In this document: positions 24,554 through 33,356 of the stretch, in pieces
How positions within the stretch are numbered: position 1 is the stretch's first letter
Layout of the letters: every line of letters starts with the position of its first letter
NCBI GenBank assembly: GCA_041655765.1
Contig: JBBAEU010000002.1
Coordinates: forward strand, 134,380-198,379
Length of the DNA: 64,000 bases
Reading direction: 5' to 3'
Source: Brumimicrobium sp041655765
Lineage (GTDB): Bacteria > Bacteroidota > Bacteroidia > Flavobacteriales_D > Crocinitomicaceae
Position numbers and translations under genes: made by a program
Notes under the pieces: generated by a model
What the model was told of the DNA's origin: nothing
The model's database searches: none
The model's input: only the letters and a program-made list of their open reading frames with translations

Positions 24554-25117
24554 ATGAGAAGTATAAACCCAATTTATCATCATTCTGAACAAATGCTCTT
24601 CTCTGAGTTGGAATGGATAAACAAAGCAAAAGAAAATCCAAAGCACTTTGGTCCGTTGTATAAGAAATATTACAAGCAAATATTTCGCTACGTTGTACAA
24701 CACGTTATATGCGAAGAAACCGCTGACGATGTGACTTCGCAAGTATTTCTAAAAGCAATCAAAAACATAGAGAAATACGAATACAGAGGGATTCCGCTAT
24801 CTTCATGGCTGTATAGAATCGCAAAAAGCGAAATAAATCAATCTTTCAGAGATAAACGTAGAAAACGGGAAATTAATATCAAAAATATCCATATTGCAAT
24901 CTTTATGGAAGTGTTTTCTGATGAAACAAAAATTCTTAATAGAAAAAGATTAGAAGAAGCACTAAGTCAGTTAAATGGTCTCGACTTACAATTAATTGAA
25001 CTTCGATATTTTGAAGACCGACCGTATAGAGAAATTGGCGAGATATTAAATATTTCTGAGAATAACGCAAAAGTTAAAACTTATAGAGCAATAGAGAAAT
25101 TAAGACGTTTATTTTAA
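24554..25117 (+). CDS. RNA polymerase sigma factor, ECF subfamily
   Basis: A 187-residue sigma-70 family protein. Region 2 (~30-100) includes FGPLYKKYYKQIFRYVVQHVI, DDVTSQVFLKAIKNI and LSSWLYRIAKSEINQSF. Region 4 (~130-185) includes LNGLDLQLIELRYFEDRPYREIGEILNISENNAKVKTYRA. An N-terminal ~25-residue extension precedes region 2. Unlike the factor at 20124 it has no adjacent anti-sigma gene. The next gene encodes a secreted T9SS protein with its own -7 element, so how it is controlled is not visible. Confidence 0.88.
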   Translation: MRSINPIYHHSEQMLFSELEWINKAKENPKHFGPLYKKYYKQIFRYVVQHVICEETADDVTSQVFLKAIKNIEKYEYRGIPLSSWLYRIAKSEINQSFRDKRRKREINIKNIHIAIFMEVFSDETKILNRKRLEEALSQLNGLDLQLIELRYFEDRPYREIGEILNISENNAKVKTYRAIEKLRRLF

Positions 25118-25126
25118 TGAATTTGT

Positions 25127-25134
25127 TATTTTTG
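25127..25134 (+). promoter_or_regulatory. -7 promoter element of the T9SS gene at 25164
   Basis: TATTTTTG matches TAnnTTTG, 29 nt before the ATG and directly after the sigma factor stop. No TTG is found at the usual spacing. Confidence 0.4.
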
Positions 25135-25163
25135 TCTTTTAATGATAAAACAAAAAGCAACAA

Positions 25164-25970
25164 ATGAAATACGCGTTTCTAATTTTTATACCTTTTTTTT
25201 GTAATATTAGTTTTTCTCAAGATACACTTTTGTTTGATTCTTTTGATCTCGGGAACTCATTAGATACTTGGGAACTCATTAATAACGATGGTTTCACTCC
25301 AGCACCTTCTGTATCTGAATATACCGAGGCTTGGATTCTAAAAGAAGACCCTGACAGTATCGGAAATGGCGTTGTTTCAAGTACTTCGTTTTTTAATCCT
25401 GTTAACCGAGCAGACCGATGGTTAATTACACCGCTTTTGCTTGTAGGCAATGAAAGCAACTATTTTTCATGGAAAGCAAAATCTCACGACTCTTCTTTTC
25501 CTGACTCTTACAAAGTGATGATTTCTACAACTGGAAATAATATCACCGATTTTACAGATACTTTAGTCGTGGTGAGTAACGAGCTTCCATTTTGGACAGA
25601 GCGTCAAGAGTTGTTGGATGATTATGTTAATCAAGAAATCTACATTGCATTTGTGAATACAACTTTCGACGGATTCAAATTATATCTAGATGATGTTTAT
25701 GTGAGAACAAATGACCCGCTTTCAGTTAAAAAAGAATCCATTCAATTTGATGTTTATCCTAATCCAACACAGGATTTTATTTATGTATCAAGCGGAACGA
25801 CTCAAATAAACCATGTCTCAGTAATTAATACACTAGGAGAAATTGTTTATTCTTCAACAAATGAATCTAACAATATAAAGATTGATTTAAGAGAATTAAA
25901 CACTGGTTTATACTTCATTAATATTGAAACACCTGAAGGAAATTTCACAAGAAAAGTACTGAAGAATTAA
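25164..25970 (+). CDS. Secreted choice-of-anchor J-like protein with type A T9SS sorting domain
   Basis: A 268-residue exported protein. Residues 1-18 are a signal peptide (ending ISFSQ). A jelly-roll domain (~22-185) contains LLFDSFDLGNSLDTWELIN, RWLITPLLLVGNESNYFSWKA and FDGFKLYLDDVYV, the pattern of choice-of-anchor J / cleaved-adhesin domains that bind carbohydrate or protein. The C-terminal ~75 residues are a type A sorting domain (DVYPNPTQDFIYV, TGLYFINIE). It probably acts at the cell surface. The start lies 46 bp behind the sigma factor stop. Confidence 0.85.
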   Translation: MKYAFLIFIPFFCNISFSQDTLLFDSFDLGNSLDTWELINNDGFTPAPSVSEYTEAWILKEDPDSIGNGVVSSTSFFNPVNRADRWLITPLLLVGNESNYFSWKAKSHDSSFPDSYKVMISTTGNNITDFTDTLVVVSNELPFWTERQELLDDYVNQEIYIAFVNTTFDGFKLYLDDVYVRTNDPLSVKKESIQFDVYPNPTQDFIYVSSGTTQINHVSVINTLGEIVYSSTNESNNIKIDLRELNTGLYFINIETPEGNFTRKVLKN

Positions 25971-25998
25971 TGCAAATTAATTTTTCAATTTTCAATCA

Positions 25999-26634
25999 TT
26001 AATTTCTAATCAACTGGTAACCTGGATAATTTTTTGGGTTGTAAACAAATCTACTGTCCGTAACAGCTTTGTTTTTTTCAAATTTAGTGATTGTATATGT
26101 CATAATACCTCCATCTTTTGTCTTCATAATTGCACGAACCAAATCGTTTGATGCAACATCAACATAAACTGTAATGGTGTGATAATTTACCTTTCCAGGA
26201 TTGATTGGGTATAAGTTAATTTCATGAACTTTCTTACCAATAACTGTCATTTCTTTAGAATATTTACTTTTAAAACCTTCTTCCCAAATGGTCATAAGCT
26301 TTTTTGGAGTTAAGGTTTCATCGTTTTCATCAACATCTCCTTGATAAGTTACTTTTTCATCTTTAATAACTGTCCAAGTCTTAACAGAGTTTGAAATTAA
26401 AACAGTGCTTCCAAATGTTGCAAAATACTTTTCTCCTTGAACATATCCAGAGCCATTTTCATTGGTGTTTTCACCTGTTGTTGGATTATTTATATTAATG
26501 GAAAATTCCATATAAAATGAATTTAACCCTTTGATGTTGTTAGATAGTTTATCTAGAATGTCATCTGATTTTTTGTCATTTTGAGCAAAAATAGTTCCTG
26601 TAAGGAATAAAAAACTGAATAATATATATTTCAT
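25999..26634 (-). CDS. LolA-like outer-membrane lipoprotein carrier
   Basis: A 211-residue periplasmic protein. The start at 26634 is chosen because the signal peptide (MKYILFSFLFLTGTIFAQ) begins there; an upstream ATG at 26682 would add 16 residues in front of it. The mature protein shows the LolA half-barrel pattern: ILDKLSNNIKGLNSFYMEFSI, GSGYVQGEKYFA, SVKTWTVIKDEKVTYQG and the late KNYPGYQLIRN. LolA-like proteins carry lipoproteins or other lipids from the inner to the outer membrane. A second LolA-like gene is found in the pigment-like cluster at 52074. This stand-alone copy is the better candidate for general lipoprotein trafficking. Confidence 0.75.
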   Translation of the reverse strand: MKYILFSFLFLTGTIFAQNDKKSDDILDKLSNNIKGLNSFYMEFSININNPTTGENTNENGSGYVQGEKYFATFGSTVLISNSVKTWTVIKDEKVTYQGDVDENDETLTPKKLMTIWEEGFKSKYSKEMTVIGKKVHEINLYPINPGKVNYHTITVYVDVASNDLVRAIMKTKDGGIMTYTITKFEKNKAVTDSRFVYNPKNYPGYQLIRN

Positions 26635-26698
26635 TTTAAAAACTTTTAACTTTGATTCAATATTTATCATAAAGTATGCCAATATTGAAAATAAATAG

Positions 26699-26731
26699 CA
26701 AATATACAGGTTTTTTTAGATTACTTTGCAA
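26699..26731 (-). promoter_or_regulatory. Promoter of the LolA-like gene
   Basis: Minus strand: TTG (26731-26729), 22-nt spacer, TATATTTG (26706-26699). The predicted start near 26692 gives a leader of about 58 nt before the chosen ATG. Confidence 0.5.
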
Positions 26732-26770
26732 CAAACAAATTTTGACAATATTTTAACTTTTAAGGATATT

Positions 26771-27244
26771 ATGAAATTATTTTTGTTAAGGCATGCAGAA
26801 GCAGAAAGTTTTTCTACAACTGGAAGTGATTTCAATAGGGAGTTAAGTCAAAGAGGAAATCAACAAATCAATCAGTTAGGAGCTTTTGTAAACATAGTAT
26901 CTAAGAAAACGACTCTTACAGTCTTGTGTTCGTCAGCAAAACGCACCAAACAAACTTTCGAAGGAATTAAAAATGATATTGAAATAGAGTCAATTCGTTT
27001 TATAAAGGAAATTTATTATGCAGACCAGCAAGAATTACTAGAATTAATAAAATCTATTGATGACGCTAAAGAAAACGTTTTACTGATAGGTCATAATAAC
27101 GCAATTTCATATTTTGCTTCCCATCTTATTGGAGAAGACATTATATTTCCGACCGCTGGTTTTGTAGAAATTAATTTTCCCGTAGTTAACCGATGGAAAT
27201 ATATCGGAGCTGATGTAGGAATTATTGCAAACAAGAACTTTTAG
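26771..27244 (+). CDS. Histidine phosphatase, SixA-like
   Basis: A 157-residue cytosolic protein. The start at 26771 is chosen because the catalytic motif LFLLRHAEAE follows directly after it, as in SixA proteins. The RHA histidine is the phosphate acceptor. GSDFNRELSQRGNQQINQLG and SSAKRTKQTFEGI supply the arginine pocket, and LLIGHNNAISYFAS supplies the second histidine. SixA removes phosphate from phosphohistidine signalling or PTS proteins; the substrate here is unknown. The epimerase gene follows after 15 bp and may share its transcript. Confidence 0.85.
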   Translation: MKLFLLRHAEAESFSTTGSDFNRELSQRGNQQINQLGAFVNIVSKKTTLTVLCSSAKRTKQTFEGIKNDIEIESIRFIKEIYYADQQELLELIKSIDDAKENVLLIGHNNAISYFASHLIGEDIIFPTAGFVEINFPVVNRWKYIGADVGIIANKNF

Positions 27245-27259
27245 TTTAATTTTGTTCTT

Positions 27260-28252
27260 ATGAAGATCGCAATTACTGGAGCATCAGGTCATATTGGAAG
27301 CGTACTTTGTAGAAAGTTAATCGAGCAAGGACATGAAGTAACCGCTCTTGTTAGAAACTCTACGAAAAGTTTGGAGGGTTTACCATTAATCATCCAAAAA
27401 GGAAATTTATTAGACATTAATTCATTGCGGTTATTACTGAAAAATCAAGATGTTGTTATTCATGCTGCGGGATTAATTCGTTTGGGCTATAAATTTGATC
27501 AGCAATTATATGATGTTAATGTTCAAGGCACAAAAAATATTTTTGATATTTCAAAAGAAATGAATATTAAAAAAATAATTCATTTCAGTTCAATTCACGT
27601 TTATAAACAAAAACCCTACAATCTATCGATTTCTGAAGAAAGAGAGTTTGTGGATGAAAACTCTGTTTTTTATGATCAAACCAAGCGCGACGCACATTTG
27701 TTAGCAATAGAAGCAGCGCAAGGTGGTCAAAACGTTTCCATTATCTGTCCTACCGCTGTAATTGGTCCACACGACTATATGCCTTCAAAGTTGGGGCGTG
27801 CTATCAAAGCCATTCATCGTGGATTATTTCCTGTTATGTTAAAAGGCGGATTTGATTTCGTTGATGTAAGAGATGTTGCAGATGCAACTATTCAAACAAT
27901 TGAAACAGGGGAGTCTGGTGAAACATACATCGTTGGTGGAAATTATCATACTTTGAAAGAACTGTCAGATATAATCTTGAAAATTAAAGGTAAAAAAAGA
28001 GGAATAATTGAAGTTCCTGCATTTTTAGGTAGAATTGGGATTCCTTTTATTAGAATCTATTCAGGAATAGTGAAAAAAGACCCGATTTTTGATAATGTTT
28101 ATTTAAATATTCTTTTGGATGGAAACAAAAATATCGATTCTGAAAAGGCTGTTAAAACATTAAATCATCGTAAAACAGAGTTGGAAAAAACATTGAAAGA
28201 CACGATTGACTGGTTTCAGAATGGAAAAAATGAGTCGGAAAACGATCATTAA
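27260..28252 (+). CDS. NAD(P)-dependent epimerase/dehydratase (extended SDR)
   Basis: A 330-residue extended short-chain dehydrogenase. The Rossmann motif ITGASGHIGSVL is at 4-15. HAAGLIRLG lies after beta-4, and the catalytic FYDQTKRDA supplies Tyr and Lys around 135-139. FDFVDVRDVADATIQ and ETYIVGGNYHTLKELSDIIL match the sugar/flavonoid-reductase-like NmrA/3-beta-HSD branch. The substrate cannot be assigned. It is 15 bp downstream of the SixA-like gene. Confidence 0.8.
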   Translation: MKIAITGASGHIGSVLCRKLIEQGHEVTALVRNSTKSLEGLPLIIQKGNLLDINSLRLLLKNQDVVIHAAGLIRLGYKFDQQLYDVNVQGTKNIFDISKEMNIKKIIHFSSIHVYKQKPYNLSISEEREFVDENSVFYDQTKRDAHLLAIEAAQGGQNVSIICPTAVIGPHDYMPSKLGRAIKAIHRGLFPVMLKGGFDFVDVRDVADATIQTIETGESGETYIVGGNYHTLKELSDIILKIKGKKRGIIEVPAFLGRIGIPFIRIYSGIVKKDPIFDNVYLNILLDGNKNIDSEKAVKTLNHRKTELEKTLKDTIDWFQNGKNESENDH

Positions 28253-28421
28253 TAATGTGATTTAACTAATTGTCTTTTAAGATTTTTTTTAAAAAAAACT
28301 TGTCAAAATATAACTTTTACTTTAACTTTATCTTAGGTGAAAGTAAGAATTGTTGGATTCAACTCGGCTCAATTTAAATTAAAACTAAGAAGACTAACTG
28401 TAAAATAAAACTTAAAGATTT

Positions 28422-29492
28422 ATGAAAAATATAAGCATATTATTATTCCTTCTTTTGTCACTAATGAGTTGCAACAAAGATGACCAAACGACAGAAAAGA
28501 TTGTTGATACTTCAATGTATTTCCCAACGAATTATAGCTCTGAATGGGAAACAACCTCTACAACACAATTGAATTGGAATGAAGATGCAATTGTAGATTT
28601 AAAAAACTTTCTTGCTCAAAACAATACAAAATCATTTATGATACTTGTAAATGGACGAATTGTTATGGAAGAATATTTTAACAGCCATAATTCTTCTGCT
28701 GAATGGAAATGGAACAGTGCAGGAAAAACCTTAGTGGCAACAACTATAGGAATTGCACAACAGGATGGTTTATTGGAAATAAACAATAAAGCATCAGAAT
28801 ATTTAGGAGTGGAATGGACAAACATGCCAATAGAAAAGGAAGATTTAATTAAAATAAAACATTTATTGACGATGACATCAGGAATAGATGAATCTAATCA
28901 ATTAGTCATAAAACCAAATCTTACTTATGTTGCAGATGCAGGCACAAGGTGGGCTTATGGTAATGTATTCCAAAAATTGATTGATGTTGTTGAAGAATCT
29001 ACTAACCAAAGTTTTGAAATTTATTTCAATCAAAAGGTTGGAGACAAAATCGGAATGACAGGTTATTGGAATTTTGGTCCTATTTTTAAAATATACCACA
29101 GTAACACAAGAAGTATGGCAAGATTTGGTCTTTTGGCTCTAAATAAAGGAAGATGGAAAAATGAGCAAATTATAAACGAAACTTATTTTAACGAAAGCGT
29201 TAGCACATCGCAAAATATAAACTCATCTTATGGCTATTTTTGGTGGTTAAACGGAAATGCCAACTTCATGATTCCTGGTGAGCAAACGGTATATGAAGAA
29301 TTTTTAGTTCCCAATGCACCTGCTGACATGTACGCTGCTGCTGGAGCAGATGACCAAAGAATTTATGTGATTCCGAGTAAAAATATGGTAATAGTAAGAA
29401 TGGGAGAAGCTTCTAATTTAGGTAATACTTTTTTTGACGTTTCAGGGTTTGACAGAGTACTGTGGGAAAAAATTAATGCTGTAATAAACTAG
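28422..29492 (+). CDS. Beta-lactamase-fold serine hydrolase, lipoprotein
   Basis: A 356-residue envelope protein. The signal peptide ends in the lipobox LMSC. The class C beta-lactamase/esterase fold is shown by SAGK (the SxxK nucleophile motif, ~90-95), WAYGN (the YxN motif) and AAAGADDQRIYVIPSKNMVIVRMG near the C-terminus, where the third motif (KTG-like) is expected. FGLLALNKGRW is a common signature of this family. Members are mostly esterases or peptidases rather than resistance enzymes. It is flanked by untranslated regions of ~170 and ~145 bp and appears monocistronic. Confidence 0.82.
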   Translation: MKNISILLFLLLSLMSCNKDDQTTEKIVDTSMYFPTNYSSEWETTSTTQLNWNEDAIVDLKNFLAQNNTKSFMILVNGRIVMEEYFNSHNSSAEWKWNSAGKTLVATTIGIAQQDGLLEINNKASEYLGVEWTNMPIEKEDLIKIKHLLTMTSGIDESNQLVIKPNLTYVADAGTRWAYGNVFQKLIDVVEESTNQSFEIYFNQKVGDKIGMTGYWNFGPIFKIYHSNTRSMARFGLLALNKGRWKNEQIINETYFNESVSTSQNINSSYGYFWWLNGNANFMIPGEQTVYEEFLVPNAPADMYAAAGADDQRIYVIPSKNMVIVRMGEASNLGNTFFDVSGFDRVLWEKINAVIN

Positions 29493-29607
29493 AATTAATC
29501 AAATGACTTAACAAACTTATGCATGTAAAAATGCATTGATAAGATTTAAAGTCAGGAAAAAATTACCCAAAAATTCTTAATCGCTATGAAAATGTTGAAA
29601 TAGTTGT

Positions 29608-29615
29608 TATTTTTG
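29608..29615 (+). promoter_or_regulatory. -7 promoter element of the reductase pair
   Basis: TATTTTTG matches TAnnTTTG, 22 nt before the ATG at 29638. It would drive the two tandem reductases and the overlapping SDR gene. Confidence 0.4.
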
Positions 29616-29637
29616 CGTTTGAAAACGGTTAAGACCC

Positions 29638-30723
29638 ATGAAGAAACCAAAATTTTATACCCTAAAAGTTAAAAATATCATTAGAGAAACAGAGGATGCT
29701 GTTTCGGTTGAATTTGAAGTGCCTGAAGAACTGAAGAGTGAATATTCTTACAGAGCAGGTCAACACCTTAATTTTAAAGCCAATATCAATGGTGAAGAAA
29801 TAAGACGTTCGTATTCAATCTGTACTGCTCAGGATGAAAATATACTTCGTATCGCTGTAAAACAACAACCGTACGGAATCTTTTCTTCGTACATGAACAA
29901 AGAACTTAAAGTTGGTGATAAATTGGAAGTAATGACGCCTTCGGGGGTTTTTACGACTGATATTGACGAAAATACGGATAAAAGATTTATATTTTTTGCT
30001 GCTGGAAGTGGAATTACACCAATTATATCTCATATTAAAACAATTCTTAAAACAGCTCCGAAAAGTACCGTTACTCTGGTATTCGGAAATAAGGGGTTTA
30101 ATGATGTTATCTTTAAAGAAGATTTAGAACAGCTTAAAAATAAATTCTTGACCCGATTTGAATTGGTCTATGTTTATAGTCGCGAAAAGGTCGGAAATGA
30201 ATTGCAAGAGGGGAGACTTGACAAAGAAAAAATCGAGCTTTTTGGAGAAACTTTCTTTAAAGGCAGAAAATTTGACGAAGTTTTTGTTTGTGGACCAAAA
30301 CCGATGATTTTTGCGGTTAAAGAAATCTTTGAAGCTGCGGGGTACGATTCACATAGAATTCATTTCGAGTTATTCGATACTCAACAAAAAGAAAGTGAAC
30401 AAAATCGAGAAAAAGAAGTTTCCCAAAATACGGATAAAGTTGAATCAAACGTAACAGTAATCTTAGATGATGAAGAGTTTTATCTAAACCTATCAAGTGA
30501 TGGTAAAAGTATTTTGGATGCTGCTATTGATGCGGGAGTTGATGCACCATTTTCATGTAAGGGTGGTGTTTGCTCAACTTGCAAAGCAAAAGTATTGGAA
30601 GGAGAAGTTTCTATGGATGTGAACTATGCGCTAGAAGAAGATGAAGTAAGCGAAGGATATATTTTAACTTGTCAATCTCACCCAAAAACTGATAAATTAA
30701 TTGTGTCGTACGACGAATGGTAA
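29638..30723 (+). CDS. PaaE-like FAD/2Fe-2S ferredoxin reductase (copy 1)
   Basis: A 361-residue electron-transfer flavoprotein. The FAD-binding barrel (~10-105) has RRSYSICTA. The NAD(P)-binding domain (~110-235) has AAGSGITPIISHI and FVCGPKPMI. A C-terminal plant-type 2Fe-2S ferredoxin domain (~270-361) has FSCKGGVCSTCKAKV with three cysteines and the fourth in ILTCQSHP. The order FNR-ferredoxin matches PaaE, the reductase of phenylacetyl-CoA epoxidase, but no paaABCD genes are nearby. It more likely serves a desaturase or hydroxylase elsewhere. The next gene is a paralog after 24 bp. Confidence 0.88.
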   Translation: MKKPKFYTLKVKNIIRETEDAVSVEFEVPEELKSEYSYRAGQHLNFKANINGEEIRRSYSICTAQDENILRIAVKQQPYGIFSSYMNKELKVGDKLEVMTPSGVFTTDIDENTDKRFIFFAAGSGITPIISHIKTILKTAPKSTVTLVFGNKGFNDVIFKEDLEQLKNKFLTRFELVYVYSREKVGNELQEGRLDKEKIELFGETFFKGRKFDEVFVCGPKPMIFAVKEIFEAAGYDSHRIHFELFDTQQKESEQNREKEVSQNTDKVESNVTVILDDEEFYLNLSSDGKSILDAAIDAGVDAPFSCKGGVCSTCKAKVLEGEVSMDVNYALEEDEVSEGYILTCQSHPKTDKLIVSYDEW

Positions 30724-30747
30724 GAAAGCACTAAATTATTTTAAATT

Positions 30748-31860
30748 ATGGGGCTATTTAAAACGCTTTTTGGTAAAAAAGAATTAAAAAAGCAAATTTC
30801 TAGAGAATCAACAAATAAAAACTTCAGTACAGAATTAAAAATTAGTAACATTGAACGTCTGACTGACCAAGCTGTAAAAGTTAGTTTCGAAGTTCCTCTA
30901 TTACATAGTGAAAAATATTTATTTGAACCAGGTCAATACCTAAACATAAAGGTAAATATTAACGGAAATCAAGTCAAAAGATCTTATTCAATTTGTAGCG
31001 ACGTTAATGAACCACTTTCTGTTGGAATTAAAGAAGTTGAAGATGGCTATGTTTCTAAATTCTTTAACCAAAATGCTAAGGTTGGACAAAAAGTCATTGT
31101 TAGTAAGCCAATGGGCGATTTTACAATTGATGAGGTAAAAGGACATTTTGTTGGAATTGCAGCTGGTAGTGGAATTACACCTATACTCTCAATTGCTAAA
31201 ATGATTCAAAGAACTGATGGCGCGAAAATGGATTTGATTTATGGAAATCGAGATGATAAATCAATCATGTTTGAATCTGAATTGCAGGATTTCGACAAAG
31301 ATAAGGTAAATGTAACACACATTTTCTCTGAACAACAAAAGGATGGAGTTCTTTTTGGAATGATGACAGAAGAGATAATGGCAAATTATTTTAAAGAAAA
31401 TTTGAATCTTGATGAAATTAATGGCTTCTACATTTGTGGACCAGAGGCTGTTATCATTCATTCAAAAAATGCCTTACAAAAATTAGGCGTTTCTGATGAT
31501 AAGATTCATTTCGAGTTATTTACAACACCTGTAAGTTTAGAGCCAATTAATTCAAATAATGAAAAGTCTGACTTTAATGGTATATCGCAAGTAACAGTAA
31601 TCCTTGATGAAGAAGAGGAAACGTTTGAGTTGGTAGCTGATGGTGACACAATTTTAGAAGAAGCTGAATCGTATGGAATGGATGCTCCTTATTCTTGTCG
31701 CGGAGGAATTTGTAGTACTTGTAAAGCTAAAGTAGTTGAAGGTTCAGCCAAAATGGATCTAAACTATACACTCTCAAAAGAAGAAGTTCAAGAAGGTTTT
31801 ATTTTGACTTGCCAAGCGCATCCAACGAGTGAAAAAGTTAAGATTACGTATGACATTTAG
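30748..31860 (+). CDS. PaaE-like FAD/2Fe-2S ferredoxin reductase (copy 2)
   Basis: A 370-residue paralog of the preceding gene with the same domain order: FAD barrel with KRSYSICSD, NAD(P) domain with IAAGSGITPILSIAKM and FYICGPEAVI, and ferredoxin domain with YSCRGGICSTCKAKV plus a final cysteine in ILTCQAHP. Its N-terminus carries an extra ~25 residues (GLFKTLFGKKELKKQISRES) before the barrel. Both copies keep all four cluster cysteines and both nucleotide-binding sites, so both should be active. The SDR gene overlaps its last 11 bp. Confidence 0.88.
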   Translation: MGLFKTLFGKKELKKQISRESTNKNFSTELKISNIERLTDQAVKVSFEVPLLHSEKYLFEPGQYLNIKVNINGNQVKRSYSICSDVNEPLSVGIKEVEDGYVSKFFNQNAKVGQKVIVSKPMGDFTIDEVKGHFVGIAAGSGITPILSIAKMIQRTDGAKMDLIYGNRDDKSIMFESELQDFDKDKVNVTHIFSEQQKDGVLFGMMTEEIMANYFKENLNLDEINGFYICGPEAVIIHSKNALQKLGVSDDKIHFELFTTPVSLEPINSNNEKSDFNGISQVTVILDEEEETFELVADGDTILEEAESYGMDAPYSCRGGICSTCKAKVVEGSAKMDLNYTLSKEEVQEGFILTCQAHPTSEKVKITYDI

Positions 31861-32542
31861 AACGATTGTTGTAATTGGCGCGAGTCGAGGAATAGGAGAG
31901 GAGATTGTTTTGCAATTGTCTCAGAATAAGGAGAATCACATTGTTGCTTTGTCGAGAAACGTCGAGGTAATGTCACAAAAATTCAATGCAGAAAACATAT
32001 CTTTTTATCATTTTGATTTATCATCTCAAAATATTCATAAAAATCTTTCAGAAATCTTCCAAAACATTCCAACCGTTGATATTTTAATTAATAATGCTGG
32101 GGTTTTAATAAAAAAACCTTTTTTAGAGTTAACAGAAAATGATTTAAAGAAAAGTTATCAAATAAACTCCATTGGATTAATCTGGGCAACAAAATTTTTT
32201 ATCCCGAAAATGGAAAAAAATGGGGGACATATTTTAAATATTTCAACGATGGGAGCTATTCAAGGAAGTGTTAAATTTCCAGGGTTAGTTGCTTATACAT
32301 CTTCAAAAGCTGGCTTAACAACCTTTACAGAGCTATTTGCTGAAGAATATAAAAATTCAAAAATAAAGATGAATTGTTTGTGCTTAGGTGCTGTCAAAAC
32401 CGAAATGTTCGAGAAAGCTTTTCCAGATGGTGAAGCGCCAGTAACTGCTTCTGAAATGGCAGAATACATTGTCGATTTTTCTCTGAATGGTGCAAGATTT
32501 TACAATGGAAAAATTCTATCTGTTAGCTCTTCGACTCCATAA
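31850..32542 (+). CDS. Short-chain dehydrogenase/reductase
   Basis: A 230-residue classical SDR. The ATG at 31850 overlaps the reductase stop and begins MTFRTIVVIGASRGIG; an in-frame GTG at 31829 would add seven residues and is less likely. The Rossmann motif GASRGIG (~9-15), NNAG (~82-85), the active-site serine in ISTMGA and the catalytic YTSSK are all present. The substrate is unknown. The 11-bp overlap with the ferredoxin reductase gene suggests the two are made together. Confidence 0.85.
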   Translation: MTFRTIVVIGASRGIGEEIVLQLSQNKENHIVALSRNVEVMSQKFNAENISFYHFDLSSQNIHKNLSEIFQNIPTVDILINNAGVLIKKPFLELTENDLKKSYQINSIGLIWATKFFIPKMEKNGGHILNISTMGAIQGSVKFPGLVAYTSSKAGLTTFTELFAEEYKNSKIKMNCLCLGAVKTEMFEKAFPDGEAPVTASEMAEYIVDFSLNGARFYNGKILSVSSSTP

Positions 32543-32601
32543 ACATTAACAGTAATCTATTTTTTCGAAATATTTCCTATGGGTTTATGTGACGAATCAG
32601 T

Positions 32602-32609
32602 TATATTTG
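32602..32609 (+). promoter_or_regulatory. -7 promoter element of the lipoprotein/hydrolase pair
   Basis: TATATTTG matches TAnnTTTG. It lies after an upstream in-frame GTG (32589) and 22 nt before the ATG at 32631, which supports the ATG as the start. Confidence 0.45.
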
Positions 32610-32630
32610 TATTCCAGTTTAGTAAATACT

Positions 32631-33353
32631 ATGATAAAAACAAGATTTACACTAATAACTATCCCATTGATTTTAGGATTGATCTCTTGTGGACCAACTA
32701 GATTTGTAGTGCCTTTAGCTAAAAATGAAAATGCTATTTCTGTTGATTTAGGAGGACCGCTTGCTAAAATTCCAGGAGTTTCTGTTATGCCAATTCCATT
32801 TACTTCAATTACTTATGGTAGAGGAATTACAAATGAACTTACTGTTCATGGTAGTTGGTACACAACAGGAGCGTTTTTTGGCGTTGCGCAAATTGGAGCG
32901 GGAGCAAGTTATGGGTTTTGGAAAAGTAAAGACTCAAAACATGGTTTTTCAGGAATGTTGGGATTTAATACAGCATTGGATTTCCCGACAAAGAATTTTA
33001 AATTTTGGCCGCAATTGGATGCGCATTATTATTGGAAATATAATGAACGTTCCCAAGTTCAAGATGATTTAATGGTTAGTGGAGGAAAACCACCTTCCAA
33101 TGCACTGTATATCGGAATAGGAACTTGGTATGAATTGAACGGAACGAAAGCTCACGAACAAAGACAAACAACAAGGGTCGTCCCAATGTTAAATATTGGG
33201 CATGATTTAAACTGGAAGATGTGGAGCTTTAAGTTCGAAGTAAAACTAATCGCCCCATTTTCGTCCAACGAGAATGTTGTATTGGATTATATTAGTGCGA
33301 CAGGTAAAACGGGAGCAACAGGAATTTATTTAGGATTTACAAGAAAATTTTAG
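32631..33353 (+). CDS. Lipoprotein of unknown function
   Basis: A 240-residue lipoprotein starting at 32631 (MIKTRFTLITIPLILGLISC), with lipobox GLISC. The mature part is Gly-rich and beta-stranded (ISVDLGGPLAKIPG, ITYGRGITNELTVHG, QIGAGASYGFWK) and ends in the strand TGIYLGFTRKF. This suggests a small barrel-like or sheet structure at the outer membrane. No named family is recognised. The hydrolase gene follows after 3 bp, so the two form one transcription unit. Confidence 0.65.
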   Translation: MIKTRFTLITIPLILGLISCGPTRFVVPLAKNENAISVDLGGPLAKIPGVSVMPIPFTSITYGRGITNELTVHGSWYTTGAFFGVAQIGAGASYGFWKSKDSKHGFSGMLGFNTALDFPTKNFKFWPQLDAHYYWKYNERSQVQDDLMVSGGKPPSNALYIGIGTWYELNGTKAHEQRQTTRVVPMLNIGHDLNWKMWSFKFEVKLIAPFSSNENVVLDYISATGKTGATGIYLGFTRKF

Positions 33354-33356
33354 AAG

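Noticed and set aside
28422..29492. Beta-lactamase-fold protein as an antibiotic-resistance gene
   Set aside because: The SxxK and YxN motifs fit the large esterase/peptidase branch, and there are no resistance-gene neighbours or mobile context.
29519..29537. ATGCAT/ATGCAT palindromic hairpin after the beta-lactamase-fold gene
   Set aside because: A six-base self-complementary word is too weak to call a terminator.
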